A stretch of DNA of 64,000 nt, from the NCBI GenBank assembly GCA_022447545.1, contig JAKVBI010000016.1:111001-175000 (forward strand). Direction: 5' to 3'. Positions 54,687 to 64,000 of the stretch are shown here, piece by piece (positions within the stretch are counted from its first letter, which is position 1; each line of letters begins with the position of its first letter). Made by a program: the position numbers and the translations under genes. The notes beneath the pieces are model-generated. The model did no database searches, was not told the origin of the DNA, and was given only the letters and a program-made list of their open reading frames with translations. The DNA is from Myxococcota bacterium (lineage in GTDB: Bacteria; Myxococcota_A; UBA9160; SMWR01).

Positions 54687-55415
54687 GTGACGCAATCCCG
54701 GCCGAGCCGACCTCTGGTCATTGCCCACCGCGGCGCATCCGGACACCGCCCCGAGAATACGCGTTCTGCCTACGAACTCGCGGTGGAGCAGGCTGCCGAT
54801 ATGATCGAGATCGATCTCCATCTGTGTCTCGACCAGCACATCATGGTCACCCACGACCGGGACCTGACGGGCCTGGGAGGCGATGGAGACGTATCCGACC
54901 AGGCGTTTGCCGAGATCCGTTCCCTAGATGCGGGTGATGGTCAGGTGGTTCCCACCCTGGAAGAGGTGCTGGAGGACTTCGGGCCGCGGATTGCCTTCAA
55001 CCTGGAGCTGAAGGACGGCTCGCAGGGACGTTATCCCGGGCTCGAACGGGCGACCCTGGATTTGGTCACTGCCCACGGTCTGATGACAACGACGCTCTTT
55101 TCGTCGTTCAACGATGAGATTCTCCAGGCGCTGGTAGAGGCCGATCCTCACACTCGGCTCGCACTCTTGATCGGTCCGTTGCGCGCCCGTGATGCCGTGG
55201 CGCGCGCCCTCGAGGTGGGGGCAGAAGCCCTCAACCCCTGGAGGGGGCTCGTGACGCCCGCATTGGTCGAAGAGGTCCATGCCGCCGGGCTGGCCATGTA
55301 TGTGTTCACAGTGGACGAACCCCCCGAGATGCAGCGCCTGCTGAACCTGGGCGTGGATGGGATCTTCACCAACTACCCGGATCGGCTACGAAAATTGGTG
55401 GGCCCGAACGAATAG
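54687..55415 (+). CDS. glycerophosphodiester phosphodiesterase
   Basis: A 242-residue GDPD releasing glycerol-3-phosphate from glycerophosphodiesters. GTG 54687 is preceded by AAGGAG (54674-54679) at ideal spacing. The catalytic HRGASGHRPENT, the metal-binding EIDLHLCLDQHIMVTHD with its His-Asp pair, and LELK are present. Asp replaces the more usual Val-x-x-Thr context in EIDLHL but the acidic residues are kept. No signal peptide, so it is probably cytoplasmic (UgpQ-like rather than GlpQ). The gap to the next gene contains regulatory sites for lrp. Confidence 0.9.
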   Translation: MTQSRPSRPLVIAHRGASGHRPENTRSAYELAVEQAADMIEIDLHLCLDQHIMVTHDRDLTGLGGDGDVSDQAFAEIRSLDAGDGQVVPTLEEVLEDFGPRIAFNLELKDGSQGRYPGLERATLDLVTAHGLMTTTLFSSFNDEILQALVEADPHTRLALLIGPLRARDAVARALEVGAEALNPWRGLVTPALVEEVHAAGLAMYVFTVDEPPEMQRLLNLGVDGIFTNYPDRLRKLVGPNE

Positions 55416-55423
55416 AAGCAAAT

Positions 55424-55500
55424 AGGGGTTGTGGATTTCGATCGAATCGATAGAAGCTATTGAAATCCTCATTCGATTAGATAGATAATCCAAAACCCCT
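55424..55500 (+). promoter_or_regulatory. lrp control region: 14-bp inverted repeat with nested repeats
   Basis: An AT-rich region in a GC-rich genome. Outer arms 55424-55437 and 55487-55500 are 14-bp inverted repeats with one mismatch (AGGGGTTGTGGATT against AATCCAAAACCCCT). Nested repeats are ATCGAAT (55441-55447) with ATTCGAT (55471-55477), and CGATAG (55448-55453) with CTATTG (55457-55462, one mismatch). The right outer arm covers the -10 box and transcription start of the promoter within it. This is what an autoregulatory operator would look like. Confidence 0.55.
55460..55489 (+). promoter_or_regulatory. sigma-70 type promoter of lrp-gltBD
   Basis: TTGAAA (55460-55465), 18-bp spacer, GATAAT (55484-55489). 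Each hexamer matches the consensus at 5 of 6 positions. The predicted transcription start (about 55496) is only a few bases before ATG 55502, so the transcript would be leaderless or nearly so. No Shine-Dalgarno sequence precedes that ATG. Confidence 0.6.
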
Positions 55501-55501
55501 A

Positions 55502-56065
55502 ATGAAGTTAAAATCTCACCCCTCGACATTCGCCCCCGAACTCGATGCCACGGATTGTGGAATCCTGGAGCTTCTGCAGGACAACTGTAAGCAGTCCCTG
55601 GCCACCATCGGCAACCAAGTGGGCTTGTCGGCTCCGTCGGTGGTTGAGCGGATCCACAAACTCGAAGCAGCTGGGATCATTGCTGGGTACGTGGCTCTGC
55701 TGGATGCCAAACGTGTAGGGCGCGATGTGACGGCGTTCATCGGAATCTGCACGGATCGGCCTCAGGGGATCGGTGATCTCGAGCATGAGATCGTGGGAAT
55801 CGAGGATGTCCTGGAGTGTCATCACGTGACTGGGGCCTACAGCTTGATGGTGAAGGTCAAGGCCCGAAATACTCAGGAACTCGAAGAACTCATCGAGCGA
55901 GTGCGAATCATCCAAGGCGTGACGAGAACTGAAACTACCGTGGTTCTCTCAACGGCCGTGGAACGGCCGAGGATCGCGCTCGGCGTTCCGGAAGAACTCC
56001 CGCAGAGATCGGCTCGGCCCAATCGTCGGGCTGCCACTCAGCGTGCCAGGAGGAATGTGAAATGA
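55502..56065 (+). CDS. Lrp/AsnC family transcriptional regulator
   Basis: A 187-residue regulator. The N-terminal helix-turn-helix ([17 protein letters not shown], then [21 protein letters not shown]) and the C-terminal RAM ligand-binding domain (about 75-150, with [15 protein letters not shown]) are complete. A basic tail of about 25 residues follows. The stop overlaps gltB by 4 bp, so it is cotranslated with glutamate synthase, its likely target. Lrp proteins control gltBD in E. coli and often respond to an amino acid. Translation from ATG 55502 appears to lack a ribosome binding site. The inverted repeats upstream suggest autoregulation. Confidence 0.92.
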   Translation: MKLKSHPSTFAPELDATDCGILELLQDNCKQSLATIGNQVGLSAPSVVERIHKLEAAGIIAGYVALLDAKRVGRDVTAFIGICTDRPQGIGDLEHEIVGIEDVLECHHVTGAYSLMVKVKARNTQELEELIERVRIIQGVTRTETTVVLSTAVERPRIALGVPEELPQRSARPNRRAATQRARRNVK

Positions 56066-59000
56066 CCGTGCAAAGAGAACATCTCGAGCGGGCTGCCGCA
56101 CTGGGAAGAACCACGGGCCGGCTGCCCAAGCAGGGCTTATACGACCCCGCTCATGAACACGACGCTTGTGGCGTGGGTTTCGTCGCCAACATTCGCGGTG
56201 AGCGATCCCACGACATCGTGAAGAAGGGCATCGAGGTGTTGGAGCGCCTGGAGCATCGGGGCGCGTGCGGCTGTGATCCGGAGACCGGAGACGGTGCAGG
56301 TCTGTTGATTCAGTTGCCCGACAAGTTCCTGCGCAAGACTGCTGCGGGTCTTGGCATCGAGTTGCCTCCCGAGGGTCGGTATGCATCGGGCATGTTGTTC
56401 CTCTCCACCAATGGAGCTGAACGAGCGTCCCAGCAGGCTTTGTTCGAGACCCTCGTAGACGACGAGGGTCAGTCGTTTCTCGGTTGGCGGGAAGTGCCCG
56501 TGGATCCACAAGCCATCGGTCACGTGGCGCGCGAGAGCATGCCCTCCATCTACCAGGTCTTCGTCGAGGCCGCCGAGGGCATCGACCAGGACGACTTCGA
56601 GCGCAAGCTATACGTCATCCGCCGTCGCTACGAACAGGGTGCCGGGGAATTGCCCGGCATGAGCTACGTCCCCAGTCTGAGCAGCCGCACGTTCGCTTTT
56701 ACGGGATTGCTGCGCACACTCCAGATGGAAACCTTCTTCGGAGACCTGACGGACTCCGATGTGGAATCGGCTCTCGCCCTCGTCCATTCGCGTTACAGCA
56801 CCAATACGCTCGGAGCCTGGGATCTGGCCCAGCCCTTTCGCTACATGGCCCACAATGGCGAGATCAACACGCTCAAGGGCAATCGGAACTACATGCGGGC
56901 GCGTGAGGGAACCCTGCGCTCGGAGCTGTTCGGGGAAGATCTGTCGAAGCTCTATCCGATCATGCGCGCCGAGGCTTCGGATTCCGCCCAGTTCGACAAC
57001 GCGCTCGAATTTCTGTGTCTGATGGGGCGCGAATTGCCCGAAGCGATTCTGATGATGATTCCCGAGGCTTGGGAGAACTACGAGGAAATGGACCCGGCTC
57101 TGCGGGCCTACTACGAATATCACTCGTTTCTCATGGAGCCCTGGGATGGTCCGGCGTCGATTGCCTTCACCGACGGACGCAAAATCGGCGCCGTACTCGA
57201 TCGCAATGGGCTGAGGCCCTCGCGTTACGTGGTGACCCGTGATGGATTCGTAGTGATGGCGTCAGAGGTGGGTGTTCTGGACATTGCGCCGGAAGACGTG
57301 GTGAAGAAGGGTCGCTTGCAGCCCGGGCGAATCTTCTTCGTCGACCTCGAAGAGGGGCGCATCGTCGAAGACGATGAGATCAAAACTCAACAGAAGACCA
57401 AGCACCCTTATGGGGAATGGGTGGCAGACAACCGATTGCTGCTCGGCGACCTGCCCGTCGCTGAATCGCTCCATCCGGCCATTGGTGAGGGGCAGCGGTT
57501 CGCTCTCGAGCAGGCATTCGGGTATTCGGAAGAGGATCTCAAGTTCCTGATTGCCCCCATGGTGAAAGACAGCAAATGGGCCATTGGCTCCATGGGAGAG
57601 GACGCGGCTCTCGCTTGTCTCTCGGACCGCTCCCGAATGCTCTACCACTATTTCAAGCAGCAGTTCGCTCAGGTCACCAACCCTGCAATGGATTCGATCA
57701 ACGAAGGGACGGTGATGTCCCTGTATTCGACCCTTGGGGCCGAGAAGAACCTGCTTGAGGAGACCGCGGCGCACGCACGGCTGCTGCGACTCGATCGGCC
57801 GATTCTGAGGAACGAGGAACTCGAGAAGATCCGACAGATCGATCGGGAGGGCTTCGAGACTTCGACCCTGGATGCGGTCTACAAAGTGGCCGATCAGGGC
57901 GAGGGGCTTCAAGCCGCACTGGATGGGTTGTGCAAGCGTGCTGCGGACGCGGTGGGGGCGGGCGTCAATGTATTGATTTTGTCGGACCGCGGGGTCACTG
58001 CCGACTTGGCGCCGATCCCCATGCTGTTGGCCACTGGTGCGGTGCATCACCACCTCATCCGGGAAAATCTACGCACTCAGTGCGGGATCGTGTGTGAGAC
58101 CGGTGATGCGCGCGATGTTGCGCAGTTCGCCCTGTTGGTGGGCTACGGCGCTGGTGCGATCAACCCCTATCTGGCCTTCGAAACCATCGGCGAATTGATC
58201 GAAGAGGGCGCCCTGGTGCCCGAGGGGCTCGACCTGGATCAAGGCATCAGCAACTACCTGAAGGCATGTGACAAGGGCCTGCTCAAGACCATGGCGAAGA
58301 TGGGGATCTCGACGCTCCAGAGCTACCGCGGGGCGCAGATCTTCGAGGCTGTTGGACTCGATCAGGAACTCGTCGATCGTTGCTTCACGGGTACAGCGAC
58401 CCGTGTCTCCGGCGTGGGTTACGACGTCCTGGCTCAGGAGGTCGCGATGCGCCACGACCGGGCGTTCCCGGGCGAAGAGTTCGCGTATCCGGAGCTTGAC
58501 CCGGGAGGCCTCTATCAGTGGCGAGCTCGAGGAGAGCGCCACACCTTCAATCCCGACACCATTGCAAACCTCCAGCACGCGGTCCGACAGCAGAGCTATG
58601 AGACCTTCAAGCAGTTCTCGGAAGCGGCCAACGACGAGGCCGAGAGGTTGTGTACGCTGCGCGGTCTCCTGCGCTTCAAATTCGCCGATGGTGAGGTTTC
58701 CATCGATGAAGTGGAGCCCGCCAGCGAGATCGTCAAACGGTTCTGTACCGGCGCCATGTCCTACGGTTCGATCTCACTCGAGTCGCACCAGACTCTCGCT
58801 GTCGCCATGAATCGGATCGGAGGGAAGAGCAACACGGGTGAGGGCGGGGAGGATACCCGGCGCTTCACTCCCGAACCCAACGGCGATTCCAGGCGGAGTG
58901 CCATCAAGCAGGTGGCTTCTGGCCGCTTTGGGGTGACGAGTTGGTACCTGGTGAACGCCGACGAACTCCAGATCAAGGTTGCCCAGGGCGCGAAGCCCGG

Positions 59001-60615
59001 TGAGGGTGGGGAACTACCGGGCCATAAGGTCGATGATACGATCGCGAAGACCCGTCACTCCACACCGGGGGTTGGGCTGATTTCGCCACCTCCCCATCAC
59101 GACATCTATTCCATCGAAGATCTTGCCCAGTTGATCTATGACCTGAAGAACTCGAACCGGCATGCCCGAGTCAGTGTCAAACTGGTTTCCGAGACGGGCG
59201 TTGGAACCATCGCTGCAGGGGTGTCCAAAGGCAAGGCGGACGGCGTGCTCATTTCTGGTCACGACGGTGGGACAGGCGCATCGCCTCAGGCCTCGATCAA
59301 GTATGCGGGTTGCCCGTGGGAGCTCGGTCTCGCCGAAACGCAACAGACCTTGGTGTTGAACGATTTGCGGGGCCGGATTCGAGTGCAGACCGACGGAGGT
59401 CTCAAGACGGGGCGCGATGTCGCGATTGCGGCCCTCCTCGGTGCCGACGAATTCGGTTTCTCCACTGCCCCTCTGGTGGCCATGGGGTGCATTCTCATGC
59501 GCGTCTGCCACCTGAATACGTGTCCGGTGGGGATCGCGACTCAGAATCCCGAACTCAGAGAGCGGTTTTCTGGCCTTCCCGAGCACGTGGTTCAGTACTT
59601 CTTCTTCGTCGCGGAAGAGGTGCGGGAAATCATGGCCAAACTCGGTTACCGCACCATGAACGAGATGATCGGCCACGTCGAACGACTCGAGGGGGATACT
59701 GCGGTCAACCACTGGAAGGCGCGCGGTCTCGATTATTCGGACCTGCTCTACAAGCCGGACGTTTCCTTCGCGATCCACAACAGTGAGACTCAGGACTACG
59801 CCCTGGACGATGTGCTCGACATGAAGCTCCTGGAACTTGCCAAGCCGGCCATCGAGAGCGCTCAGCCCGTGGAGATCGAGCTTCCGGTTCGCAATACCGA
59901 TCGCACCGTCGGGACGATCCTTGGCTCGGATGTTTCTCTTGCTCACGGAGAGGAGGGGCTTCCCGATGACACCATCAAGCTGAAATTGTCTGGTTCCGCG
60001 GGCCAGAGTGTTGCTGCCTTCATGCCCAGGGGCATCACGATGGTCATCGATGGCGATGCCAATGACTACTGTGGCAAGGGGCTCAGCGGTGGGAAACTCG
60101 TCGTGAAGGCTCCGTCGAATGTGAGCTTCGAGCCGTCAGAAAACATCATCGTGGGAAATGTCGTGCTGTACGGCGCGACGGGCGGTGAGGCTTATTTCAA
60201 TGGCCTCGCGGGTGAGCGGTTCTGCGTGCGCAATAGTGGCGCTGATGCAGTGGTCGAAGGCGTCGGGGATCACGGTTGTGAGTACATGACGGGTGGCAAC
60301 GTGGTGGTTTTGGGTCCGACTGGCCGGAACTTTGGTGCTGGCATGTGCGGCGGTTTCGCCTACGTGCTCGACGAGGACGGATATTTTTCGGACCGGGTCA
60401 ATCACGAACGGGTCGAATTGTTGAAAATCGACGCGGATGATGAGCAGGTCGTCCGCCGGATGGTGCAGCGTCACTTCGAGTACACGCGGAGCACTCGTGC
60501 CGATGAGGTGCTTAGGAAGTGGAACACCTACGCGCCCAAATTCATCAAGGTGTTTCCTGTGGATCTCAAGCTGGCGCTGGCGGCGCGCATGGAGGCGGGG
60601 ACTGGCAATGGGTAA
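56062..60615 (+). CDS. gltB: glutamate synthase large subunit
   Basis: GltB (1517 residues) transfers the glutamine amide to 2-oxoglutarate. The N-terminal Ntn-hydrolase nucleophile is Cys36 in [10 protein letters not shown], so a 35-residue propeptide is removed. Then come the glutaminase domain (36 to about 430), the central domain, the FMN-binding synthase domain (around 800-1200), and the GXGXG beta-helix at the C-terminus ([14 protein letters not shown]). The 3Fe-4S cysteines are Cys1143, Cys1149 and Cys1154 in [15 protein letters not shown]. It overlaps the Lrp gene by 4 bp and gltD by 8 bp, forming one operon under the Lrp promoter. Confidence 0.97.
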   Translation: MTVQREHLERAAALGRTTGRLPKQGLYDPAHEHDACGVGFVANIRGERSHDIVKKGIEVLERLEHRGACGCDPETGDGAGLLIQLPDKFLRKTAAGLGIELPPEGRYASGMLFLSTNGAERASQQALFETLVDDEGQSFLGWREVPVDPQAIGHVARESMPSIYQVFVEAAEGIDQDDFERKLYVIRRRYEQGAGELPGMSYVPSLSSRTFAFTGLLRTLQMETFFGDLTDSDVESALALVHSRYSTNTLGAWDLAQPFRYMAHNGEINTLKGNRNYMRAREGTLRSELFGEDLSKLYPIMRAEASDSAQFDNALEFLCLMGRELPEAILMMIPEAWENYEEMDPALRAYYEYHSFLMEPWDGPASIAFTDGRKIGAVLDRNGLRPSRYVVTRDGFVVMASEVGVLDIAPEDVVKKGRLQPGRIFFVDLEEGRIVEDDEIKTQQKTKHPYGEWVADNRLLLGDLPVAESLHPAIGEGQRFALEQAFGYSEEDLKFLIAPMVKDSKWAIGSMGEDAALACLSDRSRMLYHYFKQQFAQVTNPAMDSINEGTVMSLYSTLGAEKNLLEETAAHARLLRLDRPILRNEELEKIRQIDREGFETSTLDAVYKVADQGEGLQAALDGLCKRAADAVGAGVNVLILSDRGVTADLAPIPMLLATGAVHHHLIRENLRTQCGIVCETGDARDVAQFALLVGYGAGAINPYLAFETIGELIEEGALVPEGLDLDQGISNYLKACDKGLLKTMAKMGISTLQSYRGAQIFEAVGLDQELVDRCFTGTATRVSGVGYDVLAQEVAMRHDRAFPGEEFAYPELDPGGLYQWRARGERHTFNPDTIANLQHAVRQQSYETFKQFSEAANDEAERLCTLRGLLRFKFADGEVSIDEVEPASEIVKRFCTGAMSYGSISLESHQTLAVAMNRIGGKSNTGEGGEDTRRFTPEPNGDSRRSAIKQVASGRFGVTSWYLVNADELQIKVAQGAKPGEGGELPGHKVDDTIAKTRHSTPGVGLISPPPHHDIYSIEDLAQLIYDLKNSNRHARVSVKLVSETGVGTIAAGVSKGKADGVLISGHDGGTGASPQASIKYAGCPWELGLAETQQTLVLNDLRGRIRVQTDGGLKTGRDVAIAALLGADEFGFSTAPLVAMGCILMRVCHLNTCPVGIATQNPELRERFSGLPEHVVQYFFFVAEEVREIMAKLGYRTMNEMIGHVERLEGDTAVNHWKARGLDYSDLLYKPDVSFAIHNSETQDYALDDVLDMKLLELAKPAIESAQPVEIELPVRNTDRTVGTILGSDVSLAHGEEGLPDDTIKLKLSGSAGQSVAAFMPRGITMVIDGDANDYCGKGLSGGKLVVKAPSNVSFEPSENIIVGNVVLYGATGGEAYFNGLAGERFCVRNSGADAVVEGVGDHGCEYMTGGNVVVLGPTGRNFGAGMCGGFAYVLDEDGYFSDRVNHERVELLKIDADDEQVVRRMVQRHFEYTRSTRADEVLRKWNTYAPKFIKVFPVDLKLALAARMEAGTGNG

Positions 60616-62068
60616 GGTGACGGGTTTTCTCGAATACGAACGGGTCGATACTCCCTATCGGGATGTCGAAGAGCGCGTGAACGACTGGTCCGAGGTCCAA
60701 GTCGGTCCTTCCATGGAATCCGTCAGGACCCAGGCGGCACGGTGTATGGATTGCGGGGTTCCGTTCTGCAACAACGGTTGTCCTCTGGGAAACATCATTC
60801 CCGACTGGAACGACTTGCTCTACCGAGACAAGATGGAAGACGCTCTGGTGCGTCTCCACTCGACCAACAACTTTCCTGAGTTTACGGGGTTCGTGTGTCC
60901 CGCCCCATGTGAAGAGGCCTGTGTGCTCGGGATCAACGCCAATCCCGTGAGCATCAAGCAGATCGAACTGGAGATCATTCAAAATGGTTGGGAGCAGGGC
61001 TGGATTCGCCCCGTCATTCCCCAGCGGCGGTCTGGGCGATCGGTGGCGGTGGTCGGTTCTGGACCCTCAGGTCTGGCTGCGGCGCAGCAACTCAACCGTG
61101 CAGGCCACACGGTGACTCTCTTCGAGAAGAATGATCGAATCGGTGGATTGCTCCGCTACGGAATTCCAGAGTTCAAGTTGGAGAAGCGGTTCGTGGACCG
61201 TCGCATCGAGCAGATGCGCGAGGAGGGTGTTTCCTTCCAAACGGGTGTCCAGGTGGGAGTGGATTTGTCGGTGTCGGACTTGAGAAAGAGTTTCGATGCT
61301 GTGCTGCTTTGTCTCGGCTCGGAACAACCCAGAGATCTCCCCATCGAGGGGCGGGATCTCGATGGGGTTCACTTCGCGATGGATTTTCTGCGTCAACAGA
61401 ATCGGCGTTGTGAAGGAGATGTCGTGGATTCGGATTCCGAAATCATGGCAACGGGCAAGAACGTGGTGGTTCTGGGAGGAGGAGACACGGGTTCGGACTG
61501 CATCGGGACGTCCCATCGTCAAAAGGCGAATTCAGTGACCTCCATCGAGTTGCTGGAACGTCCGCCGGACCAACGCTCGGCCACGACTCCCTGGCCCATG
61601 TGGTCGCTCAAGTTCCGAACTTCGAGTTCTCACCTCGAGGGTGGGACTCGCGAGTATTCGATTCTCACCAAGCGTTTCGAGGGCTCGGGGGGCAAAATCG
61701 AGCGACTCCATGCAGTGCGCGTCGAGTTCGGGCCACCCGACGAGACCGGTCGTCCCGTGATGTCGGAAGTCCCCGGAAGCGATTTCGTGGTTTCTGCAGA
61801 TCTGGTGCTGTTGGCCATGGGGTTCGTCCACCCGGTGCACGGGGGGCTTGTCGAGGACCTTGGGGTGCGCCTGGATCCGCGTGGCAACATCGAGGCGAAT
61901 TTGAAGGATTTCACCACCAGCGAGCCGGGTGTATTTGCGGCGGGGGATTGTCGCCGCGGACAGTCTCTGGTGGTCTGGGCGATTTGGGAAGGACGGGAGG
62001 CGGCGCGGGCCGTCGACGGCTACCTCTGCGGTCGATCGCGCCTGCAGTCTCGAACGTCGTTCGTCTGA
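60608..62068 (+). CDS. gltD: glutamate synthase small subunit
   Basis: GltD (486 residues) is the NAD(P)H-dependent, FAD-containing electron-input subunit. The cysteine sets [16 protein letters not shown] and [12 protein letters not shown] bind the two 4Fe-4S clusters. The FAD fold is at [15 protein letters not shown], the NAD(P) fold at [12 protein letters not shown], and the closing motif is [21 protein letters not shown] 60608 overlaps gltB by 8 bp. A GC-rich hairpin follows the stop. Confidence 0.96.
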   Translation: MGKVTGFLEYERVDTPYRDVEERVNDWSEVQVGPSMESVRTQAARCMDCGVPFCNNGCPLGNIIPDWNDLLYRDKMEDALVRLHSTNNFPEFTGFVCPAPCEEACVLGINANPVSIKQIELEIIQNGWEQGWIRPVIPQRRSGRSVAVVGSGPSGLAAAQQLNRAGHTVTLFEKNDRIGGLLRYGIPEFKLEKRFVDRRIEQMREEGVSFQTGVQVGVDLSVSDLRKSFDAVLLCLGSEQPRDLPIEGRDLDGVHFAMDFLRQQNRRCEGDVVDSDSEIMATGKNVVVLGGGDTGSDCIGTSHRQKANSVTSIELLERPPDQRSATTPWPMWSLKFRTSSSHLEGGTREYSILTKRFEGSGGKIERLHAVRVEFGPPDETGRPVMSEVPGSDFVVSADLVLLAMGFVHPVHGGLVEDLGVRLDPRGNIEANLKDFTTSEPGVFAAGDCRRGQSLVVWAIWEGREAARAVDGYLCGRSRLQSRTSFV

Positions 62069-62081
62069 CGTTGAACGGTCA

Positions 62082-62104
62082 CCGGGGCTTGTTTCAGAGC
62101 CCGG
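62082..62104 (+). terminator. hairpin after gltD
   Basis: GGGCT (62085-62089) pairs with AGCCC (62098-62102), with an 8-nt loop, and the stem can be extended outward by CC/GG with a bulge. It starts 13 bp after the gltD stop. There is no strong T-run after it, so termination may be partial. Confidence 0.35.
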
Positions 62105-62160
62105 TTCTCGGGAGGACGAACGAACCGCACCGCGGGCAGGGGGTAGATCTCAGCGTTTGC

Positions 62161-62190
62161 TTGACGGGTTTCGATCCCCGTCGGTACGAT
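62161..62190 (+). promoter_or_regulatory. promoter candidate for the coiled-coil gene-zapA-tyrS unit
   Basis: TTGACG (62161-62166), 18-bp spacer, TACGAT (62185-62190), located in the 133-bp gap after gltD. The -35 matches 5 of 6. The predicted start point (about 62197) falls a few bases before the TTG proposed for the next gene. Confidence 0.42.
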
Positions 62191-62201
62191 GTAACCGAGC
62201 C

Positions 62202-62555
62202 TTGGGGGGTGTCATTCAAATCGCGAGTTCCACGACAGCGTCGGGCCGCGGACGTGCGTCCAAGCGCACTGCTCGAGCGGACCAAGAGGCGAGCAACGAC
62301 TACGACTTTGCCCGTTTGGAGCAGTCCATCGAGAACTTGGTGGAGGCCCTGCGCGAAGCCCGGGAGGACAATGTTCGTCTGAGTGCTCAAGTCGAGTCCA
62401 ACGTTCGGCAGATCGCCGAGTTGGATGCTCGGATCCGAACCGAAAACCAGAAGCGACAAGACGTGGTCAAGCGGCTCGACGATCTGATTGCCCAGATCGA
62501 AGTTCTGGAGCGTGAGCAGGAGCAGCCGAAGCTCACAGAAGACCGGGGCGACTGA
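62202..62555 (+). CDS. coiled-coil protein upstream of zapA (ZapB-like position)
   Basis: About 117 residues. The first 35 are low-complexity and basic; the rest (LEQSIENLVEALREAR onward, about 40-105) is a continuous heptad-rich coiled coil with many Glu, Arg and Gln, ending in an acidic tail. It lies one base before zapA, and short coiled-coil genes in this position are often annotated as ZapB-like or TIGR02449 proteins. No enzymatic motif is visible. The start is uncertain: TTG 62202 is the last canonical start before the coil, while the frame is open to 61929 inside gltD. A division-related scaffold role is inferred only from context and structure. Confidence 0.62.
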   Translation: MGGVIQIASSTTASGRGRASKRTARADQEASNDYDFARLEQSIENLVEALREAREDNVRLSAQVESNVRQIAELDARIRTENQKRQDVVKRLDDLIAQIEVLEREQEQPKLTEDRGD

Positions 62556-62556
62556 G

Positions 62557-62868
62557 TTGGCGGAAAAGCGCACGGTCACAGTCGAGATTCGCGGGAAGCA
62601 ATACCGCATTCGGACCGACGAGGACGATGCGTTGATGCAACGCGTGGCTTCGTACCTGGATGATCGACTCGCCCAGGTCGAGGAAAGGACGGGTACCGTC
62701 GATACCCTCGACGTTGCGCTCCTAACAGGGCTCAATCTGGCTCGCGAGATCATTGCCATCCGAGAAGGGCGGGGATCCGCCGAGAGTGAGAGTCTGGGGC
62801 ACGATCGCCTACGCGCGTTGATCGAGCTGGCCGAATCGGGTCTCGAGACCCAATCCTCGGCCCATTAA
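62557..62868 (+). CDS. zapA: cell division protein ZapA
   Basis: A 103-residue ZapA, which bundles FtsZ filaments at mid-cell. The N-terminal beta strands (TVTVEIRGKQYRIRTDEDD) and the ALLTGLNLAREI helix followed by a C-terminal helix match the family. Translation starts at TTG 62557, one base after the coiled-coil gene's stop. In many proteobacteria 6S RNA (ssrS) lies between zapA and the 5-formyl-THF cyclo-ligase gene; here the gap is 5 bp, leaving no room for it. Confidence 0.88.
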   Translation: MAEKRTVTVEIRGKQYRIRTDEDDALMQRVASYLDDRLAQVEERTGTVDTLDVALLTGLNLAREIIAIREGRGSAESESLGHDRLRALIELAESGLETQSSAH

Positions 62869-62873
62869 GAGCT

Positions 62874-63464
62874 TTGGGCGTGATCGGTGACAAGCGCGCC
62901 CTGCGGCGCGCGATGTCGTCGCGAAGGCGCATGCTGTCGGTGGAGCGGTCCGAGGCGGCCGGACGTGCGGTCGCCGATCTGTTCCTGGGCGAGTCGCCTC
63001 TTTGTGGCGCTGAACGGGTCGCGCTCTACGTGGCAACCAGCGGGGAATTGCCGACCCGTCCGCTCTTCGATCTGTTGCGACAGCGCGGAGTCGCTTGCTC
63101 CTTCCCTCGATCTCGGGCCGATGGAGGTCTCGAATTCTTCGAGGTGGAAGACTGGGACACCCTCGTTCCCGGACGCTACGGTGTCTCCGAGCCACCGCCC
63201 GGAGCGCCAAGAATGTTGCCCATACCCGGTGATGTCGTGGTGGTGCCCGGGTTGGCGTTCGATCACGAGGGGCATCGCCTGGGTCGAGGAATGGGGTACT
63301 ACGATCGAGCGTTCGTCGAGGGCCCGGGAGGATCTCCGCTTCTGGTGGGAGCGGCCCATGGTTTTCAACTCGTGGAGTCGGTTCCCCATGAAACTCATGA
63401 TCGAAACATGGATGCCGTGGTGACCGAGCAGGGTGTGTCCTGGACGAAGGAGAGGAATTCGTGA
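62874..63464 (+). CDS. 5-formyltetrahydrofolate cyclo-ligase
   Basis: A 196-residue enzyme converting 5-formyl-THF to 5,10-methenyl-THF with ATP. The N-terminal KRALRRAMSSRR helix, the middle VALYVATSGELPTRPL, and the C-terminal VVVVPGLAFDHEGHRLGRGMGYYDR motif are diagnostic. The start is TTG 62874 or GTG 62880. It overlaps tyrS by 4 bp. Confidence 0.92.
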   Translation: MGVIGDKRALRRAMSSRRRMLSVERSEAAGRAVADLFLGESPLCGAERVALYVATSGELPTRPLFDLLRQRGVACSFPRSRADGGLEFFEVEDWDTLVPGRYGVSEPPPGAPRMLPIPGDVVVVPGLAFDHEGHRLGRGMGYYDRAFVEGPGGSPLLVGAAHGFQLVESVPHETHDRNMDAVVTEQGVSWTKERNS

Positions 63465-64000
63465 CCGATGAGATGAAGGCCGAAGTCGAGCGACACCTCG
63501 ACGTCATGCGCGAAGGCTCGTCGGAGTTTTTTGGCGAGGACGACCTTCGAGAGCGCCTGGTGGCTTTCGTCAAGGGTGGCCCCCCCCTGCGTGTGAAACT
63601 GGGCATGGATCCGTCCTCGCCGGATCTGCATCTGGGGCACACAGTCGTTCTTCGCAAATTGGGACGCCTTCAGGAACTGGGACACACGGCGATCTTCCTG
63701 GTGGGGGATTTTACCGCCATGATTGGAGACCCCACGGGGAAGAAAAAGACCCGGCCCGCTCTGGATGCCGAGCAGGTGCGATCCAACGCCCAGACCTACG
63801 TCGACCAGGTCAGCCATGTCCTCGACGTCTCCCGTGCAGAAATTCGCTTCAACAGCGAATGGATGGGAGAACTCAGTTCCGAAGAGATTGTGCGGTTGTG
63901 TTCTCGCTACACGGTGGCCCGACTCCTGGAGCGAGAGGATTTTGCAACACGTTACAGGGACGGGACCCCCATCTCGGTTCATGAGTTCCTCTATCCCTTT
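63461..64000 (+). CDS. tyrS: tyrosyl-tRNA synthetase, partial (runs off the window)
   Basis: The first 180 residues of a class I TyrRS. GTG 63461 has GAAGGAGAGG upstream. The class I HIGH-type motif is HLGH at residues 57-60 in DLHLGHTVVLRKL, followed by FLVGDFTAMIGDPTGKKKTRP, typical of the TyrRS branch shared by Pseudomonas and deltaproteobacteria. The KMSKS loop and the C-terminal S4 domain lie beyond the window. It overlaps the cyclo-ligase gene by 4 bp. Confidence 0.93.
   Translation, partial: MTDEMKAEVERHLDVMREGSSEFFGEDDLRERLVAFVKGGPPLRVKLGMDPSSPDLHLGHTVVLRKLGRLQELGHTAIFLVGDFTAMIGDPTGKKKTRPALDAEQVRSNAQTYVDQVSHVLDVSRAEIRFNSEWMGELSSEEIVRLCSRYTVARLLEREDFATRYRDGTPISVHEFLYPF

Noticed and set aside
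62158-62190. tRNA-like T-arm (GGGTTTCGATCCC)
   Set aside because: No matching acceptor strand, anticodon arm or D-arm within about 80 bp upstream; the same bases form a good promoter.
1-64000. Insertion sequences, prophage, toxin-antitoxin or defence genes
   Set aside because: No transposase, integrase, nuclease-toxin or defence-type protein was recognised; base composition looks even except for the lrp control region.

Overview
The window is a dense, GC-rich stretch of a Gram-negative (diderm, LPS-making) bacterial chromosome. The order lnt-prfB-lysS-lolC/E-lolD-bamA-skp-lpxA-lpxI-Gfo/Idh-lpxB-waaA-lpxK resembles what I know from the former Deltaproteobacteria (Myxococcota/Desulfobacterota-like lineages). 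The zinc-ribbon/receiver protein, the DUF4388 protein, LpxI in place of LpxH and the BamA with an extra N-terminal domain fit that placement. Species cannot be named from the sequence. GTG and TTG starts and 1-8 bp gene overlaps are very common. No rRNA, tRNA, insertion sequence, prophage or CRISPR array was seen, and no gene-free gap exceeds 300 bases.

Layout. 1-8.2 kb: a degenerate receiver protein, a zinc-ribbon/receiver protein, lptE-holA, rpsT on the opposite strand with its own promoter, a large TPR/zinc membrane protein, a DUF4388 protein, phoH (apparently a CTG start) and ybeY. 8.2-25.4 kb: envelope biogenesis, with lnt, prfB (programmed +1 frameshift), lysS, a LolC/E permease carrying a 234-residue extra membrane domain, lolD, bamA, skp, lpxA, lpxI, a Gfo/Idh dehydrogenase, lpxB, waaA and lpxK. 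lpxD and fabZ, often found between skp and lpxA, are absent here. 25.4-35.5 kb: LPS-core genes (a Kdo/LPS-type kinase, GT9, two GT2, GT4, heptose kinase) interleaved with yicC, a RemA-like gene, gmk and a bifunctional Rel/SpoT. 35.5-46.6 kb: SDR, an LpxO-like hydroxylase, an MsbA-like ABC exporter, an FAD-type protein, purM, a small GT2, and a two-gene heterodimeric ABC exporter with complementary degenerate ATP sites. 46.6-53.1 kb: smc, an MFS transporter, and ftsY with a 16-copy hexanucleotide repeat. 53.1-64 kb: glpK and a glycerophosphodiesterase, an Lrp/AsnC regulator translationally coupled to gltB-gltD, a coiled-coil gene, zapA, 5-formyl-THF cyclo-ligase and the start of tyrS.

How it works together. 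Most of the first 46 kb builds and exports the outer membrane: lipid A synthesis (LpxA, LpxI, LpxB, LpxK), Kdo transfer (WaaA), core sugars (GTs, heptose kinase), possible lipid A hydroxylation, flipping (MsbA-like), LPS assembly (LptE), lipoprotein maturation and release (Lnt, LolC/E, LolD) and beta-barrel insertion (BamA, Skp). Housekeeping translation genes are threaded through it. The last part links glycerophospholipid turnover to ammonia assimilation under an Lrp-type regulator.

No wholly new multi-gene system such as a defence island or secretion machine could be supported. The most unusual points are the LolC/E membrane extension, the lipid A operon with a Gfo/Idh gene but no lpxD or fabZ, the near-leaderless lrp promoter inside a 14-bp inverted repeat, the CTG start of phoH, and the Pro-Glu repeat in FtsY.
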